A DNA stretch of 64,000 nucleotides, taken from contig NC_134414.1 of NCBI RefSeq assembly GCF_030867145.1, positions 128,104,465-128,168,464 of the forward strand, read 5' to 3'. Shown here one piece after another: positions 1-12,620 of this stretch (positions within the stretch are counted from its first letter, which is position 1; every line of letters begins with the position of its first letter). The notes below the pieces were generated by a model. The model saw nothing but the letters and a program-made list of their open reading frames with translations, did not search any database and was not told where the DNA came from. Made by a program: the position numbers and the translations under genes. This DNA is from Opisthocomus hoazin (Eukaryota > Chordata > Aves > Opisthocomiformes > Opisthocomidae).

Positions 1-3000
1 GCTGCTTAATTTTGATTAGTGTCAAAGCACTGGAGAAACCTAACTCCGAGTGAGCATCTTTGTGGGAAAGTCCTTTGAGTGGTTCTTAGCCTCTTTAGAG
101 GACGAGAGAGGTACTGCATTTTTCCAAGCTATTCAAAGGCTTAGAGATTTCATAGTACGTTATTTCAATGGTGTAATGTGGAGCTGCAAAGCATGTTTCT
201 ATGTATTAAGCAGTGCTTGTGCTACATGAACTGTGAGGTACTTTACAGCAGCAAAATACCCCCAAAAGTCAGTGCACCTTTGTGCTCCTAAGACTCAAGA
301 GCGTTTCTGAAGATGTTAAATTCAGATTACACTGCTCAAATGTTATAGTCAGAAACTGTCCTATTTATATTGGTTTCTTGAGTCAAGAAAACTGTGCCTT
401 TTCTGCACTTTTTTTAGTGAAATTCTTCACCAAAAGTTGAGACCCCCACAGAGCAGTCTAGAGTTGACTAGCTGAGGTACTTTGGGAGAACACACAACGA
501 AGGAAAGGGATAAAAATAACCCTTTTTGCAAGTTTATCCGTAATAATCACTGCAATGAACAACACGTGATTTTTAGGTTAGGATCATGGAAAGGAGCCGG
601 CTGTATGTGGAACAGACCAAAGAGCATATTAATACTTCTGCAAAACAGGTATAATTCAACTTACTCTTTTAATGTTCAGAGCCAGAACAATCACTGCATT
701 CTTGTGTCAAAGGCATTGAAGAAGTAGGTGGGGAACAAAAGGAGAGTTTCAGCTAACTCATGAGAACTGAGGTTTAAAAGTAAACTCTTGCTTTTGTAAT
801 CAGGATGGGTGTATTTCCAAAGAGGAAAACAAAATTTATTTCTTCTTCCCTTTTTAATCAGTACACTTCTCCAAAACTTGGGCATAATAATTAATCTGAA
901 AGCTTTGTGGAATTAAAAATGTAAACTTTCATTGTATAATATTTAATTACAAATGTCATGCTTCTCTTTTTTTTAATTGCCTTTTATTTATAAGGTTCTG
1001 CGGATCACTTTAATGGCTTTTCAATTATTTTTTAATTAATTGGTTTTGGTTTTCACGCTCCCTTACTATGGATGTCTGCAAATTACTTTGTGGAGGAGTG
1101 TTGCAGAAGGTTCTGCTTCCATTTCTTCTTCTGAAAAAGAAGCTGGTTAAATGGAGTCAAGCATTCAGCATAAATTAAAAGCTCACACACATGAAATTTG
1201 GAAAGTAGTTCGTAACTATAATTTTAGCTGTTATGATAGAACTGGATTGATGCCCTAGAAACAATATACTTGGTGAGTACTTGAAGTTTACAGAAATTGC
1301 CGTGCTACCAGGGAATGACTTGAAGTATAGAGGTTTCAGATCTAGCCCAAGAATCCCACTCAGCTCCTGGACTCTGATGGTTAAATAAGCATGTGTTTTA
1401 TTCTCAGTATTAGGAAAAAAACAATCAAACAAAAAAACCCACACAACATGAAAATGGAATTTTTTAAAAATTCGAGATGAAAGCACAGATAGAGGTAAGC
1501 TGTCTTCATTTGCTCCAACTCTGCAGTGGCTTCATAGAAAAGGTATGGCCTGTCATAGCAGCAAGAATGCAGCTGTACAGTAGAAGTTGCTTGTGATGCC
1601 ATATTGACATTTGAACTGCTAAATGAAGCTTTTAATTACTGAAGTGCTGTGTCTGAAGACAGACAATATTTGACGTTCCAAGAGCACATTTCCTGTGACC
1701 TATAAAACTGTGGGTTTTCTCTGATGTTGTGAAAAGCCTGCAAAAAAAATTGCCACCACTGATGTCCCTAGATGGCGAGTAAGAATCTGCATCCCACTGG
1801 TAATCTGTAAACCATTTACTTTTATTGTTTCTGATGTTTGGCTTCTTCCATTGCACTGCATTAGTCCTACATGGAATAACAACACTCTTCTGAACTACAG
1901 AACAGTAAATGGTAGGTGGGAAGGGGCAACGGTTCAACACTTGGCAAAATGTGTATGAAAATGACCAAAATTCTTGGAAGTCATTAAGGTTTTCTGCACT
2001 AGTTGGGAGATTCACTAAGCAAAACCAGAAGCCACAAGCAGTGACCTGAAGGAGGCACTCTTACGCACAAATCAGTTTCAAGAAGTACCTGTTCTGCTTC
2101 AGAAACAGACAGACCAAAAGCAGAGCTGATTATAATTAAATAGACTCCAAAGGCAACAAGAAGTCTTTCTTTGGCACGTGAAACTATATAAGGGTTACCA
2201 AATCTCAGATTTCTCTTACAAGACTGAATGTCTGGTCAGGAACATGAGCTTTTTGCATAAACTGGGACAAAACGCAGGTGCCCATCAAGAATTCTGGAAG
2301 TTCAAATGTGCCTCATCCTCAGAATGTAAAACATATCAATATTGCAGTTGTTTTTATAAAGAAATGCCACTTTCCTATTAGAAACAAAACCTTTTTTCAC
2401 TTTTATTTCAGGTCTGGAAATGGAGAAAGCACAGACTCCTAGCAGCATAACAGGAAAAATGTGAAGATTCCCTGAAGACTGAAATGCAGAGTCTCAGACT
2501 AAGTTTAAGGTCATAAGAGGTGCTGTTGAAAACTAAGGTTTTTAAGAAAGCAAGGCTAATGCAGAGATTATTTCAAATTCAGATGAGATCAATTTGCTGT
2601 AATTTTGTATGCATATTAAGTAGTAAGACAATTCAAGGAGGGTAGGAGGAGGTGGGAGCAAGTGAAACATATTCAGTTGAAGACTAGTGCATCCCACGTT
2701 TCACTAAATCAAGCAAAAAAAGGAGCAAGCTTGTATGGACTTTGAGCATTGCCTGCCTAGAGCAGATAGGCAAGCTGCTCAGGAGAAGCCTTGTATGTTT
2801 CTTGCTTCGCACGTGGTACTTTAATATAAACTGCTATGAAACTATGCTTAATGACTAGAAATGGGCCCTGTCCCTGAAATCTGAAAGTGACAGAGATGGT
2901 TCAGAGCCATGTCAGGTGCTGCTATTCAGGCTGGGTAAAAAGGACAGATTGCAATCCAGACATGAAGCAGGTTACCTCCCAAGTCCGATGGTTTTACACA

Positions 3001-6000
3001 TACCTAGGACTACGTTTGGTCTGTTTTCACTGCAGTATCCAGGTCTTACAGTGCATATATAGATGTGATGTTCTCATGATCCAGAGAAGAGCCAGCATCT
3101 CTGTTTTATAGATAGAAATTGAAATGCATAATAGTTTTTGGCTCACTCCACCACTAACAAATGCCTTCGGAGCATAAGGTTAACCCTGCTCAAATAGCAG
3201 CATGTCTGAGTGTATGAGAAGGTCAGGGGTTGATTTTGGATTTTTCAGGAAATATGGCAGAAATTTTGGATCTTAATAGGGTCAGTGAGACATGAGGGTG
3301 TGTTTTGAGGACTGCAGTCTTGAATTAGAGTATTAACTGAATGTAATTCCTGTATCTAAAGACATACATGACACATAGTCTGTTCTTCTACTGCAGTCTC
3401 CTGAGGATTTGATGTAATAGGTGTGTCCTGGCAGCAGTCATTCCCACAGAGCATGATAACTTCTGTTCAATTTAACTAAAGCCTGGTCAATTAAAAATGA
3501 CAGACCGATGCTTGTAAACATCACCTGTATGACAGCATAGCAGCTAGTTCACAGAAGCAGGAGGTTTGCAGCTGGAGGGACTGAAGTTGCCTTGCACTTT
3601 TGCAGCTGGTTGTGCTACAGCCTTGGTGGTCTGGGTGATGCCAGCTTCACCTTGCCTGCTGCATCTCACCTGCCCTGTCAGGCTGGCCTGCTGCTGGGCT
3701 AGAGAAACGCAGCGTGGCTGCCTAAGCCAGCGATCAAGAAACTTCAGTGAGAAGGCCAGACTGCTGTAAATCCTGGCAGGCTCTGCTCTGCTGGGAAAAT
3801 AGCTCTGCTCCTGCAGGTTGCGGTGCTGTCCTCTGTAAGGGATCTTTGGGAGTCACAGCCCCCAAAACGGACGTTAAGGTAGAGCTGTAGTGTGAACTGC
3901 AGACATTTGGTACAGACCTCTCTGGCTTCTTAAACAAAAAAGATTTCTTTCAGTTGGAGAGCCCTCAGGCTTGGTAAATTAGACTCTGCTTGTCCTGGCT
4001 CTTCTTTAGCTTACCTCCCTCCTTCTTTATAGATTCGTTAGGGTTATGGGGTCAGGAAGAGAGGGGCTGGCTGTATGTGGTCTAGATCCCATCAGCAAGC
4101 TATTTTCTTGGCATCATCTGATCTGCCACTCCTAATGTGACGCTCACCCCTAGCCGGCAAGGCAAAGCAGAGCAAATGGCCAGTAACTCTTGTATCAGCT
4201 CCTGAGACTAAACATGCGATTCCTCAAGCCTCTGTTTGTTTAGCTGACTGTTGCTTGAGCTAACATTAGCATAGGACACCAGAAGGAAACACTGCTGACT
4301 CCATTTGACTCACTCCTAAATAACCCTGGTTACTTCAATCTTGGTAAGTGTACTGGGGACAAACTTCAGTGGTCAGCACTGACAGCCTTTTATGTGCTAC
4401 TGTCTGTGCTGGGCCATTCCATCAGTACAGAGTAGTGAACGGAAGTAAGTACCTACCTAATTATTTCTCTCTGTCATCAGAGAGGAAAACTCTCTGTCTA
4501 AACTAGGTGGTATGAAATCCTCTTCTCCACAGAGTAAAAATTTTTTGGTTAGTGAGGAAGTTAATTAGTATGAATGCTTTGAGTTATCATCTTGTTCAAA
4601 AATCTCCTAGAAGCAGCAGGATTTTAGAAAGTTCATTTCCTGGCTACTATGCACTTCTTGGCTGAAAGAAAGCATGCCTGGAACCAAGCAGTGTGCACCC
4701 TGTTGCATCTCATTTCTTCATTACATCTCTAATTCCTGCCTCTCCCCACCAACCCCAAGATACTTCAGACTGCTTCACTAAATAGCTTTGGCTTTTTTTC
4801 CTCACTAGCAAACTGTTCTCATGCCCAGGGAAATATGGAAGAGAAAACTGGCAGATGAGGTGACAAGTCCTTGCAAAAGCAAGACAAATGAATTCACTGA
4901 AACACTAATCATGTTTCAGTAAATGAGCAGAAGAAGGGTTTGAGCGTTCCCATGGTAAGTTAAGCTCATTTACCAGTTTCTATTCTCTCTTGCAAAATAT
5001 CTAGACCACCCTTAACTGAGGGAAGAAGGCCAAAGGGAATCACAGAAGATGTAAGGTACCGGTGGGTGGAAATGTTAAGTGTTCTCTTTGCTAAGGCCAT
5101 CTTTTCCCAGCTTGTCTTGCTGAGAGACTGGAAGACTTTTAGAGCCTTTCCTCCAACGTATGTGCTTTTCCACTTAGGACTCACAATAGCCACCTCACTC
5201 CGCACAGGAACCTGTTTCGGGCAGCCCAATTTAAGTGGAGCCAGATATCCTCATTAATGAGACAATTCAGTCAAGCTACCTATGGCTGGAAAGAAATTCT
5301 AAAGACAGGTAGGCTGGGCTGTGTGGACGGTTTGGGGCATCTCTGTAAAAGCTGCAGGGATGAAGAATACGATGTATCCCTCCTCTAATTGTACCTCCAC
5401 TCTTTCTTGCCTAAAATCTTGCTCAGTCTCTTCCCACCTGCCCCAACTGATTAATTTCACTTCTGCAAAAGCCCAGAAGAGAAAAGGAAAAGGTAGTGTG
5501 TAAGCAGTAGAGGCCCTCACAACACGTAAGGGACAGCAAAAGTATTGGAAAATTGAGGGACAGCCTGGACCAAACAAATCTCTCCTATTTACTAGACTAA
5601 CTGCAGAATCTCTGAAGACGACTGTTACCCTACAGCTGAATACAATAGCATATTCTGGCTCCCACCGAGACACAGAAGACCACAGGCAGTGTTTGTGCAA
5701 ATAGAAATGGCTCTGAAAGTAACTGCACACGTGAAAACACTTCAAACTACTGAGGTAGTTGTAATTTTGCTTTTTGCCTTCCAAGTTGAGCCATGAAAAG
5801 TACTTAAGATTAAGGCCCATCCTAGACTGTAGCCGTGGGGATTGATTTGCTATTTATTCCATCTCGTGGATCCAGAGATAGGCTGTTTGTGGGGAATGCA
5901 CTTGCTCTGGCTGCAGAGAAGGTGACGCGTGAGCCTGGCCACATCAAGGCCTTGTTTTCAGCCCTATGTCTATCACGTGACAAGCCTAAAATCCTTTTCA

Positions 6001-9000
6001 ATTTGGGTCACTGAGCATTTCTGTCACTACTGTACAGGAAGAGTCCAAAGCAGGCTGGACAGTTTCCTGTCCACTCTGGCATTCTTTGCAGTTTTAATGT
6101 GAGGACCAGAAGAAGAAAGACTACATATATTTTTGAATCAATAGTGAAATGAATTCTGTCATAGTTTTCTAACTGTATCAAACCTGTAACAGATGTTTTT
6201 GTCAAACAAATGGCTATAATGTGTTTTGTCCAGTAAAAGAAGATTTCTGACTAGTTCTGCAGAGATCACCAAAAAACAAAAAAAGTTCAGGTTGGAAAGA
6301 ACAGCATCCAGCTGCATGTAAAAGCAATTTTCTGTCTGGTATTCTTGTTCTAAAATGTAAAATCCCACTTTCTCTATTCATGTTCTCTAGTGGCAAAACA
6401 TGCGATGTACAGTCTGAAGTTTTAAATTGCTTACTTTCTTAGATTGAATTGTTATACTTTTCAGCCTGTAGTGGCCTTAAAAGTGATATTCCCAGAAGTA
6501 TCAGTACAAGTATTAAAGACAATGGAAATACGCCCTGTGTGATGTAATACTGCAGGTTTTGTGCATGCTGGTCATGATTCAGTAAAGCACTTGGCAGCAT
6601 ATATTTTGTCTTACATGCATATATTGTATATTTTGTCTTACATGCATATATTGAAATCAGCAGGGGTATTTGCATAGTTAAAGGTAAGGATGCATTCGAG
6701 CACTCTACTGGATTAGATTAAGAGCAATTCTCACCTGTCAAGATCCTGTTTACTGAGAATAACATAGCAGATTTTGCAAGACAGAAACACATCACACTGG
6801 AAAGCAGTGCTTTAATCTTCAGAAACCACAAAAGTAACTACCTACATATAACCACAGTTCAGTTACGAGTGTTCCTCCTAGGCTATAAATACGAACTTAG
6901 ACAGGGAAGTGTTTATGTGCAGAACAGTGCAGTGCAACTAGCTACCTAAATTCTCAGTCTTGAATGTTGCTATGAGAAAGATTAATTTCAAAAGAAAGAC
7001 TTCTACCTACTGAAATCCACCTAATGTTGAGAACAGAGAATTATTCTAAATAAATGCATAAGTACAATCAGATTTGGAACAGTTTCTTGAGAGCTGGATT
7101 AACAGATCACTGTTCCCTGAATGAAGATGTCTTCACCACCACACCACCCCATCTAAGTCTTGATACATTTTCCTCTGTTTGCATGTCGCTACTAATCACT
7201 GCATTTCTCTTTAAGAACTCCTTCTATCCTTTGTGAAACAGTAAAGTTTGTTTCTAAATCTCTTATTCTTGACTTGCATGCAATTCACTACAAAATATTT
7301 CTTTCATTCTAAAATCACTCTCAAAAAAGTGAAAGGGGAAGCAGTTTTCAAACAAAACATTAGGCAAGTATTATTAATCAACTACTGTATCAGACTTTGT
7401 TTTTTTAAAGTGTTGTTTAGCTTTGATATTATTTTCATATGATAGATCCCATGAAAATTCAAGTCTTTTCAGTCAGTCTATTGTTCTCAGAGTTTAAATA
7501 TACCACATTAACCAGGAGCATTCGACTAGCCTAATGACTCCTAGTAATAAACAAACCAACCTGTGATAAGAATCCTGAAAATCTCTGCTTTCACTGAAGA
7601 AAATGCCCAAATATTCTTAAAGAAGAAAAGCATGCAAGTTAAGTTTGCCCCTGACCATTAGTAATACAAAAAAACACTAATAATATTTAGTTCTTGGTTA
7701 GAATCAACATAATACTGATCAGGTTCAGACAGTGCCAACAGCTAAAAAATATATTTCTAACAAATATATCAGGACCATACCTTCATGCTGGACACATAAG
7801 CTCTTCAAACAAGTTTTAATTACAACAGTGTCAAACAATGCTAAGACAGCATGTGAATACATTGCTCTAGATGTCTGCCAAGTTAAAGTGGCACCTGTGG
7901 AACTTAACTTTTTTCCTCAACTCTGTTGGCAATGCGGAAAGTACACAAGTTTTTCAGTCATTTATGTGCAGCTTCTCAATGAAAAGAAAAAAAAAGCATT
8001 AACCATATAGGAAATGTAAGGCTAGACTGTTCTTACAGGGGCTGGTAGGGGAGGGCAGAGATGGGAGGACTGTAATGGACAACAGCAGAGTAATGAAATA
8101 AGCCCATGGATATCATCAGTCTGTAGGTGAATAATTTTAAAGCAACCTTTAGCCTTAGGGAGTTTGTGTTTCATTTAGACATTGAATGAGCAAATCCATC
8201 TCTCAGGGACTGCCATTTCTTTCTGTCTGATGTTAAACTCCATTACGGGCTGCAGGCAATGAAAATTACCAGTCAAAATTTGTGTTTTTAAAATGTTTGC
8301 ACTGGGGTGATAAACTTCAGCGAGCTATATTTAATGCTTCTTGGGGTAAGGAAATATATGAATGACAGAATGATTATGGTGTTAGTTGTTTGTGAGCCTC
8401 TCTGACTTGATCACCATTTGCCTAGCAATTCTGTCCTTCCTGTCAAAATAAGATTGCACGGCCTAGTATGTAACCAAATATCACACTCTGATTGTTTGCT
8501 TGTGGTTTTTTTCTTCAAGGACTCAGCCAACAGGGCTTCCCCCATTAGTTTCCAGGTTTAAGCAATCCAGAAGTGTCACTTATAAGCAGCACCCTTGCAA
8601 TGGGACTGTCAGCGTGGCTGCAGTAAGAACACTGCCTGGCCCAAAGGAGAGTGCTGAGGAAGACACCTTGTACTAGTGTGTTAAACACATGGAAAACTCT
8701 CCGGTTCAGTGGATCACGCACAACCTTTTGCAATCAATACAAGTTACGAAGAGAAGAACTACAAGTGCAAATCATCTAACATTCATTAATCCCAGACACT
8801 GCTAAATTGTTGGAAGCGGTTCCCTCTGAAAACTGAAATGCTTGGAATTACAGTGAATTGGCAACAAAAAATGACACGCTTACCAAAGGTAAGAGATACC
8901 ATCTCCAATTTTATTACTGCTGTACCTTGTCTCTTTTGGACCTCTTTTTCCTCCTTGGAAAAGAAGTTTTAAAATTTGAGTTGTAAAAAGTTATTCCTCG

Positions 9001-11459
9001 TCAGCAATGTTGAGGGACGTTTTACTTCTGTCACCCAGCTTTGAGCTGACTTAGCATTTATGACAGATTTTCTGAGGGTTTAATCCTCTGTGTTTTGGCG
9101 ATAATTGTAGTGGTTGTCACAGTGAGTCCCAAACTAGGGAATAAGGAGTCCAAACAGTCCTGCTTTGTTGAGGATATTTTAATGTTTGGCTTGTCTACGC
9201 TGAATTGAGTTCAAGCAATTAGTCTGGTATATAAACTGCTGCAGTGGTATCTGTGTGCCTAAGGAGAAAGACGTAGTACAATGAAGTATTAAATTGTTAG
9301 GAAACAATTTCTAATGTAAAGGGCAACTCACTATCTTCTGTGTCACCAAGCTCATCCTTCAACTGATACATATGTATGAAAGCATAAGCAAAACTTTAGG
9401 TCTGCTTCTGAAAGATCCCAGCAACCCAATGGTTTAGGACTTCCATCCCAAAACCAAAAATATGGGACAACTTCAAGCCATGCTCGGACATGTACCTGCT
9501 TGTCCTCTTTAGCACACGCCCCAACATCGGCCTCCATTATTTTTTGTAATGTAATTGAACATGATTTATTAAAAAGCAAGAATAAGGTGTGTAAAGAACC
9601 TGAGAACCCTTAACTATTGTGTGATCATACAAACTGTTTTCTGCCATATTGCTCTGCCTTGCTCTAGCTGAACTGGAATTTCTTTCTGGGGTCAATGCTT
9701 ATCTGTAGTGGGCAGCCTGGCAGGCTACATAAAGAGTAAATTATGCGTGTCAGGCCAGAAAGCACCAATTCTTCCTTACTGATCTGGAGCACATAATCAT
9801 AGTCAGCCTATGAAGTCATTCTGGACAACTGTGAAAGGTTAGGACACCAATGGGGGATATATTTCTGAAGTTGGCAGAACAGGATGGTTGGGAAAGTGTC
9901 ACGCTAAAATACTGATATAAAGAAGAAATATTTTGAAAAGCACTGGCTTCATGCCCGAAGCATGTGGGAGATGTTTCCATGAAGTAGCTGTGCCTGCTTT
10001 TGCAGTCATTGTTTTGCATGTATGGTGTACGGCAAGATGACCCTTGTGTAACATTTGTAAGGGCTGAATTTATTAACCAGCAAGGCTGATCGAAAGCTTT
10101 TGCTTTGTCTTAAAGTACATGATGGTGGTATAATTATGATGTTCAAGACTGACAGCTGGAGTTATTTTGACCTTGCTGATGTAAGCAAGGTTAAGTATGG
10201 TAATGAAACTCTAAGTACAAAGAACCTATCTAAAAGGCTGGGTAGGGGTACAGAGGTCAGGCATTATGAAAAGACCCACCGACCATATCATGAAGTCACC
10301 TTAAAATGTGAAATAATGCTTCGCTTGAGAAATTGTGGAAGATCCCCAGTTTCAGCTCCTTATTTTCAATCACATGCTGTTGAATCCTGTGCTTGCAAAA
10401 CAAATTGAGCTCTAAATATTTCTCTCAAAGTTGTTTAAGTGTAACTCTCCAGCTTTTTAGACAGCATCCTCAGTTTGATGCGGAAGTTTGGCACTTCTCT
10501 AAGGAAATACTGTGATTGCTTAAGAAGAGGTGGTTCTACTTCCTACAAAACAGAGCTTGATTTGTGAGGCAGCAGTTCTCTCTGCACACAAATAAGTTGT
10601 GGTTTCGTCCCCTGAATACCCTATATAACACACCGAGATATGCTGCACACTGAACATCCCGTTTAAAAGGTGCCTTTGATTTTTGTCCTTACCGCAATTG
10701 GAAACAATACTGTTCCTCAGTTTCTGTAATTTTATTCCACAGTAAATATTCTCCAGAAAAAAAGATTTGTAATTAAGTACTATAAAATGTATGGGATTGA
10801 CTACCATATAGGCGGCATGCAATTGTAGCTGTCTACATCAGGCTTAAAAGTATGAAAGATGTTAAATGTAAAATAATGATTGCCTTGTTATTGCAGAAAA
10901 TTGCCAAAATCAAATGTTTTGGGGCCTGAGTCCTTCCATTTATGCCAGTTTTGCACCTTTATTTTAATCCCACAGATCACCTCCTGACTTCCAGTAGAAC
11001 AAAAGGAAAATTGAATTCCCCTCTCCATTTAGCGGTGACTAACATTATGACTGTATGTCGGTATTGGCAGAGATCTAACGCCTAAACTACAGATTATCCA
11101 ATTTAGGAATCACAAGACCTTTGTTGTCTTTGCTGATACAAATGAAGTTGATATTTCCTCTGCAAGCGATTGACATAGCAAGCCAGAAAGCAGGCAGTAT
11201 CTGGCTGCTACTTTGGCTGTGTTCCCCATAGCAGCACACAATCAGGAGAAACGTTTTCTGACTGTTCCCTCTTTAAGAGGAGGATATAATATTTGATCAG
11301 ATAAGATTCCCCTGTGTTTCTGCAAATCTCAGAAGTTTTGAAGTAAAGGCCAGGAACTGATAAAAGCCCTTTCCAGAGGAAAACGATCAGGTGTTTGGAA
11401 GTGGGTGTTAGCTGTGTCTCACAACATCTTGATACTTCTGTACCAGGGTGCGAAATAGT
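1..11459. other. Intergenic AT-rich DNA, no gene recognised
   Basis: All open frames here are short (at most about 170 codons). They lack recognisable domains, and I could not link any of them by plausible splice sites into a known protein. No CR1 tail, LTR terminus, tRNA or CpG island was evident by eye. The only clear structure is a 27-bp tandem duplication near 6.6 kb, listed separately. Diverged repeats or conserved non-coding elements could be present but would need a database search. Confidence 0.6.
6600..6653. repeat. 27-bp perfect tandem duplication
   Basis: Two exact head-to-tail copies of a 27-bp AT-rich unit (6600-6626 and 6627-6653), each containing TTGTCTTACATGCATATATT. This is a small recent duplication with no sign of function. 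Confidence 0.9.
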
Positions 11460-12620
11460 TGCTCTGAGCTAAGCTGTGAAAGGAGAAAGAAATTTGCCTT
11501 CACGTGCAAATGACAAGTCAGCCGTAACAGAAGGCTGTAATAAAAATTGACACCTGCCTGCAGTCAGGGAGTATCCCATCCCTACAGTACGGTAACCTTC
11601 AATGTCCAGCTTGAGGATGGTAAAATCTCCGTGAAGAAAGCAACGCCCGGCTATGGCACCACTTTCAGAACCACATGGGAAAGCAAGCTTGGCAGCTGCC
11701 TGCTTCCAGGCTCCAATTTGGCAATGCAGCGTTGCCCCACAGGAGATCAGGCTTACTTCAGGGTCCCTGTGATGGAGTTGCCAACAACCAAACCACAATA
11801 TAAACATTTCCTAGGATAGGACTTTTCCTGGACTGTGGCCCTTCTGCCTCCCCAGAATCTGCCTGGGTCTGGGCAGAGGGGAGGAGGGAGGGAGACGCAA
11901 GCAGGCGGGAAGCATCGTATCCAGAGCTCTGTTCCCTGGAGGTGGGAGGCTGGGTGACAGCTGTTAGTCTCCCTGGTTTTCCAGTCATGCCGTCCTCATC
12001 CCAGAGTCGTGCCTCAGATGCTAGCCTGCCTTCGGGGAGGAGAAAACACAGCTTTTGTTCCGGGACCCTCCCTGGCTTCCCCCACTGCCCCAGCCCATTG
12101 GAGCATTGTGCCTCCTCCCAGCCTCTCCCTTCTGTAGAAACAGCGTCCTGCAGCCCCTGGCTTGTTTGGCACCTTCCTGCCTTCCAGCAGACCACCAAAG
12201 CGTTGTTTCCCCATTGTTTATCTCCTCTTGCGCCTTCCCAAGTCAAGCTGGGGGATGTTTCTCTCATCGCTCCCTCATTGGGAGTGTGTTTTCCTCCCTT
12301 GACGCTGACTGCAGGCTGCTGGTGACCCAGGGCCACATGCTGGACTGCGCTTCCAGTCGCACAGCGCTGCCCGACCAGCTCGTCCCATCCCTGTCACCCT
12401 GCTCCTCAAGCCCTCGGCGCTGCCAGTCCCTCACAGCGTGTCCGTGGGATGTGCTTGGGCTAGGCCGGGAGCCCCGTTCTCCTGCTGCGCTTGCCCTGGG
12501 AGGGGGAGGCCCTGGCCAGGGTCTCGCTGCTGCAGGTTACCACTGTACCTCCAAGGCTGAAACTGCCTGCGGAGAAATTAAGCATGCACAAGTGGTGAAG
12601 TGGTGTTGGTGTTGTTGTTG
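11460..12620. other. GC-richer patch with overlapping open frames, coding status unproven
   Basis: The base composition rises clearly over the AT-rich surroundings. Long frames are open on both strands over the same bases (for example minus 11758-12336 and plus 12055-12732). That pattern usually reflects few stop codons in GC-rich DNA, not a gene. I recognise no domain in any of the frames. It could be a transcribed non-coding exon or an old repeat. Confidence 0.35.
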